NCBI RefSeq assembly: GCF_031877795.1
Contig: NC_133938.1
Location: forward strand, 13,796,920-13,860,919
Direction of reading: 5' to 3'
DNA length: 64,000 bases
Origin: Strix aluco
Taxonomy: Eukaryota; Chordata; Aves; Strigiformes; Strigidae
Of the stretch, positions 1 to 15,139 are shown in pieces (position 1 is the stretch's first letter; every line of letters begins with the position of its first letter). Made by a program: the position numbers and the translations under genes. The notes below the pieces were generated by a model. The model ran no database searches, was not told where the DNA came from, and worked only from the letters and a program-made list of their open reading frames with translations.

Positions 1-3000
1 CACAATAGGAGTGAAATGCTTTTGAGAGTTCACATTAAACCTATTCTTCACCCAAGGAAAACAATTTGTTTACTACCTTGTTTATAGTGGAGGTGAACCA
101 ATTTGATATTGAAAGACAGAAATAAATCTATGGATCCAAGCCACACAATGCTTTCAGTTGTCTCCAGAGTTTGGGCATCAGTGCAAATTCCCAACAGCTA
201 TTACTTGAAAAAACATACCAGGGATCACATTTAATTTAAGAATATCTAGTACTAGGGAGGCACCAAAAATCACTATAGAATAATGATTACTGAATTTTTC
301 TTCATATTCTGTTGACTTCACAAGTGTGAACTTATTTTCATATTGACAATTCAGAAACTTCATGATGCAGAACACAAGCTGAGAGGTTTTGCCACATTTT
401 TCCTTATACACAGTTATTGTAGTTAGATTATATACGTCCAAAGCCTTTGGAAATTGTCTTCTTTACTTTCAACCTACTTATGATTTCATACTGGTAAGAG
501 CAGAAAAAGAATTCTCCATTAAGTTGACAATTCAAAATATAAACTGAACCAAATAGGAGAAGAGATTAATTATGTCTAGTTACAGTGACATTCAATAATG
601 AAAAATATTTCTACAATGATGTTACATGAAGTATCATAAATTCTATTATATGGATAACTAAATCAAATTAGATTTCAATTATTCGGTGGAATTTCTTAAT
701 TTAACAAACAGCAGAGAACTGTCATAATAGAAGACAAATAAAGAATGGAAAACAAGGAGGCAAGGAAAAACACTTGAAAATGCAAGAGGTAAATGACTGT
801 AAGGAATTAGCAAAAAGGAACAGTTGCTACTCAGCCGTACCAGGAATGGAACCAGAAACAGTGAGAGATGAACTCCATAAAGAGCTCCAATATCAAGTGA
901 CTTCAGCCTGTGTCCACCTGTCTCCCCCGCCATCAAGTTTCTTCTGTTTTAAATATTCTGGTACGCTCTCAGTTACTTAAACCTATATTGTCTCCTTTCC
1001 TATAGATTCCTTTAACTGACAGGAAAGACACATATGTAGACATCAAAAGTAACGAGAGATTCTGACAGATTTTTGCAAAATTGAAACAACACACCCCAAC
1101 AAAAATCCCGTAACACAGCAACTTTGGTAAAACACAAAAATACAGAAGAAAGCCTGAAATAAAATATGAGTCAATCAGAAGGAGGCCTAATGTCAAATTT
1201 TTTAATTACTTTACCAGTCCATAAGTAAAGAGTATTTGCACAAGTTGTTTCAGGAACAACTGAAATAGTAATATCAGTCTTTCCTCAGATTTGTACACTT
1301 TATTTCCCCTAATTTTATTTTCCCCAAAAGAACCCTATTTTACACACAGCAGGAAAGACACAACCCCTGCTGTGCCTAGTCACTTTTGGGGAAAGCAAGA
1401 GCATTTTAGAATGTGTACATATCACAAGAGGAAAAACCAAGGTGGGGGAAAAAAGTTTGACCTGGTCAGGATTTTTTTTTTTTTTTTTAAGAAAAAAAGA
1501 AATGACTGCACCTTAATTACTGCTTAAAAACTAGAAAACAACATTCACAAGAGCTTATTAAGTGAACAATTAAATAATTTCTCCCAGAAGTTTCCTTGGA
1601 AAAATTGTCTTGAAAAGAAACTATTATTTTTTAACATTTCATAACCAATTAGAACAACTTTTTTCACCTAGAACAACCACTTCTTCCATGGCAGAGAAAT
1701 TCAATGGAAGACTAGTATGTTTTGGACACCACTCATTTTAGAAGATATTTATGAGTTGGAATAAGGAGGGCAAGGGAAACTGAAGATGCTTTTAAGTCTA
1801 AGTCATTCTTCAGGGAACCACATCAACATTTAAAAAAGAGAATATTGCAATAAAGACCTGAAGCCGGTTTGCAAAGCCCACTAAAAATGAAGAAGTTAGA
1901 AGTGAAAGTAGAATGTAAGAAAGGGAATCTGGATTTGTCTCTTGGGGGTGCATAAGAAGTCAGCGAGTAAGTGCTGATGCTAAAACCTTATAGGGAATGG
2001 GCATACATTAATCAGTATGGAACTGCTTCAGAATGAGACTGAAGTTCAGCTGCTTACAGAAATTGTCTGTACATCTTACATACAATCAAAAATCTGACGG
2101 CAATGTAGCATGGAGTTTCATTTGAGAACTCCTTAAAGTGTTACATAGCTTTAGGCAGACTCTACTGATACACACCACAGCCAGATAATTACACTTGAAT
2201 TTTAATTTAACTTAACCAGGAGCCTATTTAGCAAAGCTAGTGGATGTTGAACTATGTGTGTGAAAACTTCCAGCAACAGAGAAAACAAATTTATACAGAG
2301 ATGGAAACCAACAGTTAAAGACAGCAGGATGAGGAAACTCCTTCCTAAATATGCAGAAAAACCAATTTCTTCACTGGGTTAAGCCAATGCTGGCTACCTG
2401 GGAAGCAAGTTCAAGTTGATTGTTTATAGGAACTCCAAGAATTAAGAAACATGTACATAGTTAAAAGTATGTTCAATATGGCCCTAAGCTAGGAAAGAAA
2501 TAGTAAAGAGGTCAATATATGAATATACTGGGTGTATCACCACAGAGGATCTGAAAGCAGCAAAGCAACGGAAGCCTCCACCGTAATTGTGTGGTGGTGC
2601 TTTTTATATATATGGTACTTACAATGTATATATTAACATTACATACAACATTAAACAAACAAAATCGTGTATTTGGAAGGGAGAGGGGAGAACAGAGTCT
2701 TGCAACAGGAAGAAATCTCCCAATAGTTATTTGATGTCACTAATTTATGAAAATGGACAACAGCTACAGCCTTCCACAGTATTTCAGCCCTAGAAAAGAG
2801 AATAGTTTGTTCATCTCATCTAGAGTATAATGAATCATCTTATTGAAGAGAAATAATCTGTTCTCTCCCTGTTGTTCTGAGCCTCATCTAACAATCAGTT
2901 TCCATTCATGCTCAATGATAATACTGCATGCTGATAAAGATTAAAACTTTTTCCAGTGTTCAGATATTGCAACTGTGGACACCTGATAGCAGCAGCACTC

Positions 3001-6000
3001 TCTAGTCCCGCACTGCAGAAAATCCCCAAATTACTTCAGAAACAGTATCTGTCATTGGTGCAGTTACCATTTACAAGATCAAATGTGACACATATCTAAT
3101 TGCCCTCTTCTGTTTCATTTTCATTCTGCTCTAAGATCTATGGGACCTTGCCTGCCTCTGGCTGAAAGGAACATTGCAGAATGTTTTATTTCAGTCATAT
3201 CGCTCTTTGATAGATCTTATTTCTGTCACCAGAACTTGAGAATCCTTAATGTATATTCTTTTTTTAAAACTTTGTATTTTATTCTTTTAAAAATCTGTGT
3301 CAGATTTTACATTATCTTTTTCAAACTGTAACACTTCAGAAGAAACATTACTTTTACACACATCTTTCTAATACTAAAAAGCAGAACATTTTCTGGGAAA
3401 GAAAACAAATCAAAACAAATCTGTATCAATGACAGTAATAGGGTGTGATTTCAGATTGTAAAACTGTGCACAATTTAGGTAGTTTGAAACAGTGTACACT
3501 CAGTTATTCTATGTCTCATCCCAAACTATTTTTTAAATTCTGAAATCCTGCTTCCATTGACCTAATGATTTTCTAGACTGCTATTACAATGGCGGTAATA
3601 TAACTCTATTAAAATAACTGTGACTTTTGCATAAGAATATAGCAAAGTCCACCATATTTCTGAAACTATAATTGTTGTCTGTTTCCTTCAGAACCTCTCA
3701 GAAATCACCTGAGCCACTGGCCACTATTTACATTTTAGGAAAGAGCAGTTCACTGGGAACTTACTACTGGTCTATCTCAGTGCAGATATAAAACCGATGG
3801 CCAAAATTGGCTTTTCTCAAGCCTCTTTCTAAATTCCACTTCTCTCAAGACTCAGTCAGAGTTGACAGAACCTGAGTCTGACCTGACCCTGTAACTCAGT
3901 CTTCTACATTAAAGTGGTTTAACAAAGAAAAAGCATAACATTTATCATGAAACTCCTGTTTGTCATTACCTTCTATTATGAGCATGTAATAAATTTTTAA
4001 CCAATTACTGCACCCATTGACTAAGCATGCATGCACACAATCTTTAATCATAGCAGGACCCAGTATATGCTTCATGCTATGGCCCTTGGCAGGTGGGCAC
4101 AAAATTACATCTTCTGGTTTTGCATTTTCCATGGAGAATTACACCAAATGTATCTTGAATAAGCTTTTGTGTTCTGATTGCCTAGAGACATCCTGATCAT
4201 TACACCATTATCTTTCTTCTTATCAGCTACACACTCCAGACCACATTATTTCAGTGACACAGAAAAAACCAATTAGACTTTATACATTTTAAGCATACAT
4301 AGTTGTGCTTAAGTGTGTATCTCAAAAGAAAAGAATATGCATAGATGACAAATTAATAAATAAAACTGGTGTATCTCTGTGGTATAAAACAGCAATTCCT
4401 AAATTCTCTGCAGAGCAGCAGCATGTTATTTAAAACAGTATTGTTCTTGAAATTGAAAGTTTATTGTATAAAATGAAGACTGCAAAAGCTGTTAATGTAA
4501 ACAGAATCTAATACCTTACAACAGTATTTGCCCAAGACAAAAAAATTATCATCTCTGAACAGAAGAGAACCTGCACAGACATCAGTTTATCAGGACTCTA
4601 GTTTATCTCCACATATAAATCATATCACTTCCTAGCAAAGTAGTATTACTAAATTAGGGATGAATTCCATTTAACAAATTATATTCACCAGTCTATCACA
4701 TCTAGAGTATGCCAGCATCTCTTCCCACACATACAGAGCTTAGCATAACTACATTAACAAGAAATTATTTTCTGGAGAAGGCACTATATTTTTCTGATTT
4801 TACATTACATCAAAATAAGCAATACTTTCAAATGATAAAAACAACTTCCACCAAAAGACATTACAAAGACTTTACTTGAAATAATATGTAACAATAAGCA
4901 GCTTAAAGCTGTAATGAAAGTTTAAATGCAATAAAAGTAAAAATAAATAAATATTATAAGGCTCCATGGTCTGGAAATACTTGGGAGATTTCAGCTATCT
5001 CTGACACAGTAAGATTATATTACATACAGTAAAAATACAGTTTGTCAGAATGGGACTACTTATATTTACTTTATCTTACATATAAGAAAGCAAGATGAAA
5101 TAAAGAAAAATTTAGAATAGTAGGAAAAAATTATCATCAGGTTTTAAAAGCTAGCAAACTAGCAAGGGACATGCTTTATCAAAAACTAAAACTGGCAAAG
5201 AAATGGAACAGATAGTTCAATATGCTCATTTTCTTCCTTAAAATAGATGGGTTCACCAGGCCAGACAAATCTATTCTTACATAAGAGAGGGAAAAAAAAA
5301 AAATCTTTAGAAATAATCTTCCTATAGAAAAAATTGTTTCTATCTCTTTCTGAGGGAAAAAAAAAGTAACGGACGAGTAAGCAAGTAAGCTGAATCTGGT
5401 ACTTAAATAATAGAATGTGAAAACAAAAGCTTAACCTCCTCCTCTTCATCACTGCCTTACATTGACTCCTCTTTCTCTATAAACCACGAAATAAAGAAAA
5501 AGGTCAAACGAGCGAGTTATATGACAATGACTAGCAATGTACATCTATTCCTTTGTATTCCTTACAGTCAGCAGCAGGTTATCAAAACAGCTGACTGCAC
5601 TGATATTTCTCACTCTTCTGTGCTACCTACATGAGGAAATTTATCGGGAGGATGGGTACGATAGACGCATCACCCCTTTTCCAGCCAAACATTCCAAGAT
5701 AAGATAAGGAAAGCAGCTACATTAGCAAAATGGATGGATGCTTACTAGAGAAAGAGACAGACTGGAAATCCTGAAGAACTGCTAGAAGACAGAAGGATCA
5801 CAACTGTGAAAGAGGGAAACAGGAACTGGGAATAATGTGTAGCAGCAGACAGGCAAAATCTGGGATTTTACCTAGTCACAACTAATCTATACACATCAAC
5901 GCAGCACCCATCCCAATTATCTGTCACAAATACTTGTGACAACTCTGTCAACACAAATATTTGTGGAACTATGCTACAAAATGAATCTACAACTAGGTCT

Positions 6001-8387
6001 GAGACAAAAACATCACCTCTTCTGGTTTTCTTTTCAGATGGGTCCAGCTGGATCAATTTCTCCTGTGGGTCATATTAAAGGACAGTGTGCTGCAGTACAA
6101 GCGTGGGATCATGTGGCCAGAACCAAAGGTGAAGATGTGAACTTTGTAAGATGGTACCACAGCCCTAAGAACAATAAACTACATTCCACACTTCAGCACA
6201 CCACCTAGTACTGCTTCATCTTATTAGAAAAATGCAGAAAACAATCAATTACTGTGACATCATTTAATATAAACTGCATTTAGCACGAATAAAGACAGTA
6301 GCCTTAACTAAACGTCCTTACTGAAGTTACTAATCAGTCACTAAAGTTACTGTAGTCTGATAAAATTTAACTTACCAAGAAAACTAAAAACAGACTACAC
6401 AAATAACTTCCATGTCCCACTTCAAAAAATCATGCTTAACCTCAGTTATTGGCCATCACTCTATATCCTTCTCTACCCACCTGCTCACTTCACTGTATCA
6501 TCCTAGGTGAAAATCCCACTCTAAATTATAATATGCCTTTTTCATGTGAAATCATTCAGCTGCTAAATAGCTCTGCTGTTATCCAAAGAACATCTCCTGT
6601 GCAGGATTATGAAAACATGTAACTAACATCTTTGAGATACATTAAATTACACAGGTTCTTGAAAAGCTCATTATAAAATTAATTACACTAACTTGATTAC
6701 AGTAACCATTTATCAAAATGTTATTCTAGCAGAACAGACTCCAATAGTATTTAATCTCTTAACCACAGCTAGAACATAGTTTTACACCAGTAAATAGGAA
6801 AAATATTATTTATTTCTTAATGAAGTTATTATTGCAATATGCAGAAAATATCAAGCATAAAAAGACATTTCTTTTTTCCTACAGGTAGGCTGCAACTGTA
6901 AGGGGTCATCAAGAGCTTAATAACCCTGCTAACAGCTTACAGATGAAAAGGAAGTTGATGAAGAAAAACAGCACTCCTTTACTTTCTTAAAAGCCCTAAG
7001 ATAAACCAGTCTGTTCATTTTTGTAGAATACTACACTGGAAATATCTACTCTGTCTGATTTACTTTCGGAACAGTGACTGCAAACATGCTACCCTATGAA
7101 GTATACTGTAATGGGCATATTGTATCAAACACTGTATAGAATGTATTTTTACCCCAGATGATTTTCAGTCAAGGGCATGCATTTGAAATACACCAATTAA
7201 TATACTTCTTTATATGCAAAATTACAGCATCAGCTACATAAGCCTCAGAAGGCTATCATAATGACAAACACAGATGTACAAGATAGAGCAGTACTACATA
7301 CACACAACCAGGTATTATGCATGGTTTGTACTTGGAACTGCTGTTGCACGGGTACTAAAGAAAGTGCCAAACGAGAGAGTTTGGAAAATGGGAGCATATT
7401 TTTTTTTTTTTACAGGCAATTGTTCCTGTAAAATATTTTGAGTGTTGTATCAGAATTAAAATGGATTTGTTCTCAATTTTTCATGAAAATTTAAAATATT
7501 CCTCTGTCCCCAAAGAAAAAAAAAAACCCAAACAAAAATTAGAAGGAAGTATGTTTTTCCAGTTATCTCCATTTGTGGAAAATGTTTTAACCACCTGATA
7601 ATACTTTTCACTCAATCTAGGAGATAAGCATGTTATTCTATAAGCAGACTGGCAACACTGCTTTCCTATGAGCTGGCTTTTTGTAGTCCTAAATGCAACC
7701 CAGTTCTGACAGATATCCCACCTCATCTCTAACATTCTGAAAAACTTCATGTTCGTCCCTCTGGCCATCTCCAAAACTCCAGGATGATGTGGCCAATTCC
7801 CATCTACACATGCACTGACTAGATTGCTAGCAAAGCACGTACAACAGGCAACTAACTGCTGGGCTCAAACTGCAATCCTCTTTAAAATGGGGACTCCAAC
7901 TTCCATGAAATCTGCAAACTTTTTACACTTCTGAGATCTTCACTCTCAGTTAAATTTAGGCACATTGCCAAATTGGCCAAGGGGTTGAAATGTTATATGG
8001 TAATAGTAAACAAATAGAGGGACACCTTTTTGCCTAAACTAAAGGGTTGATCTAAATTACGGCTTTAAATGCTTAAAACACATTCTGGACTGACTGGGGG
8101 CAGGGAGGGAATCCAGAACTATCCTGGTATCTAAGAACAAAAGAAATGAAGCTTGTCACAGTTATGCTGTGGCCCTGCTGTGTCTTCTGACCAGATGCAT
8201 TTTCATGCTCCCAGAATTACAGGCATCCCTTGCCACATGAGCTGATACTGCACATGCAATTGCAGCACCACTCACCACGTAACCAAACAGATGTGTTCTC
8301 ACATGCTTAGGGGCTCTAGAAAGTACTGGACTAGCTTATAAAACTATATTTTAACCTTGAATTTAAATACTGTAGTAGCCTGCTACC

Positions 8388-8444
8388 ATAGAAACACAGA
8401 ATCATTTAGGTTGGAAAAGACCCTTAAGATCATCGAGTATAACC
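8388..8444 (-). mobile_element. CR1 3' tail fragment
   Basis: About 57 bp of the CR1 3' UTR in reverse complement, with the stretches CACAGAATCATTTAGGTTGG and AAAAGACCCTTAAGATCATC. The terminal ATTCTATGAT octamers are degraded to one partial copy. Confidence 0.85.
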
Positions 8445-9865
8445 ATAAATTACTTGCCTTTTTGATTGGCAGTTATTTTTAAAAGCCCTAGCTCTTTTAA
8501 ATGCTCATGTGGCTGTGTTATGACTGACTTTGATATATTAATAAAATTGTATAGCACAACTGACTTTGTTATATGGAGTCAAGTCTCTGGCAAACAGCCA
8601 GCAGAGAAACATCTATTTTCTGCAGAAACAGTCTGAGATACTACAGCTGTTGAAAATGTTTCACTGATATACCTCTATGCTAGAACCTTAACATTGTTGC
8701 AGTTCTCAAAATAAGTGATTTGTGGCAAAAAGACCGATCCCTACTTTTTGTTCCAGCCTTCCATATTGGTTATTTTCATTGTCTCTTTTTGCTGTTTGCT
8801 CTAATACACAGCACAACTGGTAGCTACATTTAGCCACACATGATAGTTTTCCCATTGCAGATAGTCTTTCAAAGCAGTTTTGAGCACATTCCTGCTCTGT
8901 GAGCTGGATTTCAGCATCATCTACACTCCCCAGGAGTACTTAAAGCAGACAGAAATTTTCTCTCAGTGCTTGGGCATCCTGACAAACCACAGATATCAGC
9001 ACTTACAAACAATTTATTCTTAGATTCTTTCCAAATTCTGCTTTGCAACTGACATGGGGCTTGTTAAGCAGAGAGGTTTCATACCCCTCTATAGTTTCAT
9101 ATTCTCACTCTTTGTTCAGTCTCTATTTAAGTGTTCTGAATAAGAAGACCATTATGCATATTTCAGTCTACTTGGATTCCTGAAGTTTCAACTGGCAAGT
9201 ATTGAAGCTGTTTTAAGTGCATTAGCAACTGCATTTTTTAAAAGCTCTTGAAGTAACAGTGACCAGCCACTTTCTGTTCGATTGCTGTCCTGTCTCCAGG
9301 CTCAGAAAACAAAACTTTCAGTATGAGCATTATTGCACACATTTTCCTTTTAATCACAGCATACCTACTGGTAATAGAGGCCTCGATTTTAAAAAACCAC
9401 AAACTTTACTGTGTCGTCCCAGTTCAACTAGTATATTACTTTTTCTAGCTGCTTCTGTCTATATCCAACTACTTCCAGATAGGATAACTGGCCAGAATTT
9501 CCTTAACAGTACAATGGTAGTCTATTTTCCTTTTTTATTTGAATATATACAATTCAAATAGGACTATGATTGCATCATGTATAATTTTGTTTTGCTTGAT
9601 TGCTATTTTGCTTTCTTCTCTTGCTCTGCTCAGAAAGTCTTTGTAGGCCAGTACACTCACTAATAAACAATATGCTGCATTTGATTTCCTGGGTTTTCTG
9701 TGTTCTCCCTTGCCTATGCTTACAGTACTAACTGGAAATACAAAGAAAGTTCTGTTTGCCTGCATTTACATTTAAAATCTCAGCCTTCCAGTTGCTGCTT
9801 ACTTTCTCAATATGAACATTTTTTTCATTTGAACACTTTGGCATAAAATGTCATTATCATCCTGC

Positions 9866-9896
9866 AAAAAAACCCCAGAAGGGTTGGGGTTTTTTT
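9866..9896. repeat. Inverted repeat, 12-bp arms, 7-nt loop
   Basis: AAAAAAACCCCA (9866-9877), loop GAAGGGT, TGGGGTTTTTTT (9885-9896). All arm pairs match. Confidence 0.95.
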
Positions 9897-12800
9897 CTAC
9901 CATAACCACAGGTCTTTGCTTTTCTTGTGATCACTGATAAATGATCTTTAGGCTCATTTCACATACATTTTTCATCTAGATGCAGGCTTGCTCATCAGTT
10001 TTGCAGTTTCTACAGCCCCTGGCACAGTAAAAACTCAGACCAGTCTGATTCACACTTTCTTAATCTTTCAAAGTCACAAATGAATTACCTTGAAAGATTC
10101 AGCCAGAAGAGCAAAACTTTTCACACAGTACAGCTATGCATCAGCTGTTTCTTCTCCAGGTATCTTATTAACTTGTTGAATATACGTATTTTATAGATTT
10201 AAAATGCATTTTGAAGAATTTCTGAGATTTTACACTGTTACTCTAAACCTACCATTAACCTGTCAACACACTGCTGAAATACAATTACAGTTTACCCTCT
10301 GTATGCTTCTCTTTTTACCTCCTTTACTCAACTCTGCAATATAAGGAACACCCAGCTATTCTGCTTTGATTATTAATGTTCTTCAGGGTTATTTTGTTTT
10401 GCAATACTCAGTTTATGATTTCCTGCACTTACAGGAGACAATCCATTTTCAAAACTATGCTCACTGTTTCAAGCATAAAATGAAAGACTGCCTACAAAGT
10501 GAAAAACTCATTCTGATTGTATTATCCCTTCTCACTTGCTGAATACTGTATCAAGCACTTTCTAAATGTTTCATGCTCCAGATACTGAGATGTTGCACAT
10601 TTACAGAGCAAAAGGTACTTACCTATTACCACCTAAGCACATGAATGTATCTGTCACCTATGCACACATGCACTCAACTCCCTTTGTAAGTTAACTGACT
10701 ATCCATTTTCAAAACTTCTTTCTCATTAACTTTAACAGCAAATCAATTTTTTTTAAACTACATCAAACCTCTTTTCTCACATTGACAAAAGGTCTATCCA
10801 GTCAGTACTTTGTCTCCAACAGCAGCCATAAGCAGATGGCTATGGAAGAGCTGCTGTATACAATACCTCTCCAGCTTCCAATTATTTTTAGTTCAGGGTC
10901 CTCTTAAGTCTTATGTGATTTCTATTTACTAATCTTGAATGGATTTCTCTTCCATGAATTTTCCCTGTCATCCCTTGAGCTTCCCACTGATGTGTTTGTA
11001 AAAGAGAATTCTAATTTTTCATTTTTACAAATGGGTATAAAGACCCATAGCCTGGCAAAAAGGAAAGGCTGCAAGGTTAGATACCCAATGCAAATCTCAC
11101 AGCAACTTCTCAAGAGTTTTAACTCTTTCTCCTTAATGCTTTCAATTGTATTTTTTTTTACTGGCAGAATAAAAAAAAGATCCATGGTATTATCAATGAT
11201 GGAAAGCTACTGCATAAAGAAAGTATGCCTTTTTAACTACATCATAGATGTTTCAAACGGATACACTCAGTACTAGTAACCTAGGTATATGTTTGCATTT
11301 TTATCTACCCTAATAAAACATATGAGACTTGAAGGTTTTAAATAGCATCTTGCCTTTTCTCATTTTAATTTTCTGAAACTGAAGTAATTTCTGACAGTTT
11401 TGACTTTCACCCTTTGTCTCAAGATGGTACAACTCATGACTACAATAGTATTTCACTGATTTAATACTTCATCAGCTATTAATTCAGTAACAGTGCAAAC
11501 TATGACCGCATTTTAATACATAACAACATTTAACCTTTTATGTAAAAATATGTCTGGCTATGGTATCTAAAATTCTTAACAATATCTGTTTCCAAAAATA
11601 AAAAGGAGATGTTCATCCTACCATTCCTTGCAATTACCCTGTAATAGAAGGTAAAAGGACTGAAGAAACATTAAAAGGCTATTCAAGTTTCAGGTTCAGC
11701 CACTAGAGAATTTCTCAAAGCACAGGAACAAAGGAAAAGAGAGCTACCATCTACCTTTGGCATATTTTACCACAGATTCAGGCAACAGGAAGGAGCTGCC
11801 AGAAGCTGGGTCAGAGAGTGTGAATTATATAGTTTCCGCACCTACCCTAAGCAAACATGAGCAGATTGCCAGAGTTCAGACAGTTTCCTAAATGGCTAAC
11901 CCACCACAGCAGTACAAAATCCGCACTTGCAGTGAAGTTCTCGCTCTTCACAAGCATGGGCCTTGCCTCTGAAATGCACACCAGATTGTCCACACTGTAT
12001 CAAGTGACAACACATTTAAAAACTTCTAATTTGAAGATATGAGATAAAGCTTAGACTAAATGGCTAAGTTATTTCCTACGGACTTACATATTGACTTACA
12101 CAAATAAATGGATTTTTTTCTGATTTTTATCCCTCTGAAACATTCAGTTATAGAGATTTCATTACTCCAAATGCTTATTTCTTACAAAACCAAAACGAAT
12201 TTGACCAGTAGCTTTCTGAATTTGCCACAGATACAGTTTGGAATCTTTACAGTATGTATTTCAAAATAATACAAGCAGTTACAAAGTTAGAAATTACATT
12301 AATTCACTCTGTCATATGCACATTTGCATTTATAAAGATATCAAGCAGAAGACTACATAGCTTTTCTTAATAGTAAATCACTTACTGTTTGCCAGTGATG
12401 TCCTAAAAAAGCCTTACTGACCCTTTCTAAGGCAGTTTTTTCAAACTATTCTAAGGAATTTAACAGTGCTATGTCAAACCAAGTGCTATGCTTATTGCTT
12501 CCTTAGGAATAAGTCCTCTGAAGAGCTGACATCAAGTATTAAGTAAGGATTAACTTGACAAATGTAATTTACATGCCATCCATAAAACTGCTTAACTTTT
12601 TAAAAAATATTATTAAAAAATATCTGATTGTCAGTTCTCTTAGAGAACATCTAAAATTTGTATAAAAATATGAAATTATTCTGCTATGAACTGTACTACC
12701 CACAGCATAATGCTGTAGCCATAAAAGAATAATAAATACAGTAAGAATATAGCCCCTAAGCAGCCTTCGCTGTATCTTGACTATACAAAGCCCTCATAAC

Positions 12801-13029
12801 TCAATGATATATTATCTGTCCTAGGGCAGTAAGCAATTAAACACATTCTTTTCTTGATAACAGGAGAAAAAAAAAATTAGTTAAAAGCTCCGTACCTTTA
12901 AAAATTAGTTTCACTGTATCTAGAAACAAAAAAAAGGACTGAAATACAGTGACTATGTATGGCATGACAGACCTGAGAACATAACTTTGCTGTACACTCC
13001 CAGAATTAATGGATATTTTATTTGGCTTA

Positions 13030-13500
13030 TCTCCTTGGTGTTCTGCATAGAGAAGCAATCCCAAACCTTTGATTATTCTTGTTGCCTTTTTCTGTACTAA
13101 GTCTAGCAGACAGATCAGTGAGGGATAATCATATTCAAAGCCTGGTCTATGTGTGTCATGGATTTTTACCACAGAATAGTAATGTTTTATGTTATGACCC
13201 CTTTCTAATAATATTTAACACTATTTACTTTTTTTGACAGCTAGTGAAAACTGAGTTGATGTTTTTACAGAAATGTCTATCAGACACTTTCCTGAACAGT
13301 AATAGCTGATTTAAAGTCAGGGTTGGGGTTTTTTTGCATAAAGTTATTTTATTCTCATGCATTACTTCACATTTCTGAAAATTAGTTTTTGCTTCTATTT
13401 TATCACCCATTTGCTCAGTTTTGCAAGATTCTTCTACAACTCTGACTCAAGACAGTGGTAAAAAGTCTTCAGATTTGTATAATCTCTAAACTCTTATCAG
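13030..13500 (-). mobile_element. Ancient CR1/L3-like LINE remnant
   Basis: Diverged but readable. GATTATTCTTGTTGCCTTTT and TCTGTACTAAGTCTAGCA match the CR1/L3 ORF2 end. Further on, TATTTTATCACCCATTTGCT and CAGTTTTGCAAGATTCTTCT match the block just upstream of it. The same minus orientation applies. Confidence 0.75.
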
Positions 13501-15139
13501 AGTAGAGGTGGGTTTTTTCTGCAATCACTGAAATAATTTTATGAAAATATCACTACCTTGTAAATATTTGATTGAAATTAACTCTGACCATCTTCTAACA
13601 TTTAAAACACCTGTCTATTTTGACTGAAAATCCCCATCTTAAATCATGTGCCAGCTAAAGTGGGCACTACTTTTCTGGAGTTCTGCATGCATACAGTTTG
13701 GATTATTGTTGCTCAGTTGAGGAAAACATTAAAAACTATTTTTTATTCACTCTTAGTGGTGAGAAAGAGCAACTCCACAATGTCTGTGTATTTAAACAGC
13801 CACTAAGGAAATAAAACTGTAAATCCATGTGTGAGTTAACAGAATCATAATTAATAGTACGTTGTGCCAGTCCAGGAGTCTATGTTTAATGTTACACATT
13901 CACTGACAATAAAGGTTATGAAGACCCAATGACAAACACCTTTTTTAGTGATTGAACCCTCTTTCAGCAGCTGGCTTGATTTAGAAAGTTTTCCACTGTT
14001 ACCCCAAGGAGGTAACTCTCATGAGGATCTTGTCATTTTGCATCCTAACTACCACATTGCTCTTTTCTCTACCCCTGCTCCACTTATATCCATTTAGATA
14101 TTTCTCCAAAGAGCATTTCCTTAGTTTATTGCTTTGTCCAAGGCATGACTTTCCCCATATGTTTCTAAAAGGGCAAAGCAAGCCACACCCATCTATCATC
14201 TTATCAACAGGGTTGATTCACACTCTGGTGAGCCTTCAATCATTCTCTCTTTAATTTTGCAACAAGACTTCCCAGGTGAGGTTTCATTTTACAGTTAAGT
14301 GATTTAATCTACAAAAAGGAGCAATCCCACTCCCTTGTAACTCTCGGGTGCATCATCCTGATTTTTCCCATGCATTTGCTTTAGTGTTCAATCCAATCTC
14401 ACAATGAGCTGATTTAGAAAATACAAACCCCTACAAAAGAGCCATTATTTTTCAGCTGGTTTAGCTCCCTAAACAGGCTTACTGTAATACTCAAATAAGC
14501 ACAGGTGCCAGTGGAAAGCAGGGGTCACAACTATGTATTTTGGTGACAGATAGCCATTGGATCAGGTTAGCTGTAATGTGAAGCCTTACTCTCAGGCTCT
14601 TGCTTATGCTCTGTAAGCATAAGAAACACAGTTACTTCTTTTAACTTGGAACTCTTAATCTTCCACGATGAGGATAAAAATATTTTATAACTCATGCACA
14701 GGAAATAATTCAATCATCTTACTGTTTGTTTCCATCTGCATTGCCCAGTTAAAACCTATATTATACTGGAATTGTGAACTCCTTGGGGGAAACATTTTTC
14801 ATGTCTGCTTCTGCAAAACAGGGGTCATAGCATCATGTTTTACTTTATTTTCATTCTGTTTTACTGTTCACTCAAATATAAAACTGTTAAAATTCTATTG
14901 AAAATTTAACTGAAATCCAGTTGATGCATGTCTTCACTGACAGAACCTGAGGCACAAAAAAGGCATCAGAGAAAAAAAAATAGACTTTCTATATTCTGAT
15001 TTGTTACTGATTCAAACCCTTGGGCTCTCTTTGACATCTTCTCATTATGGAAAATATAGTCAGTGAAAGTCAAACAGAAACAGTTGTCCAGATTTCAACA
15101 AAACTTAATTTCTAAGAAAAGCAGAGTTTTGTTTCAGAG

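Noticed and set aside
5936..6208. 90-codon plus-strand ORF with a complex-looking segment (GQCAAVQAWDHVARTKGEDV)
   Set aside because: Looked like a possible exon or retrocopy, but I recognise no family and see no clean pair of splice sites or supporting neighbour exon. It was not called; a protein search would settle it.
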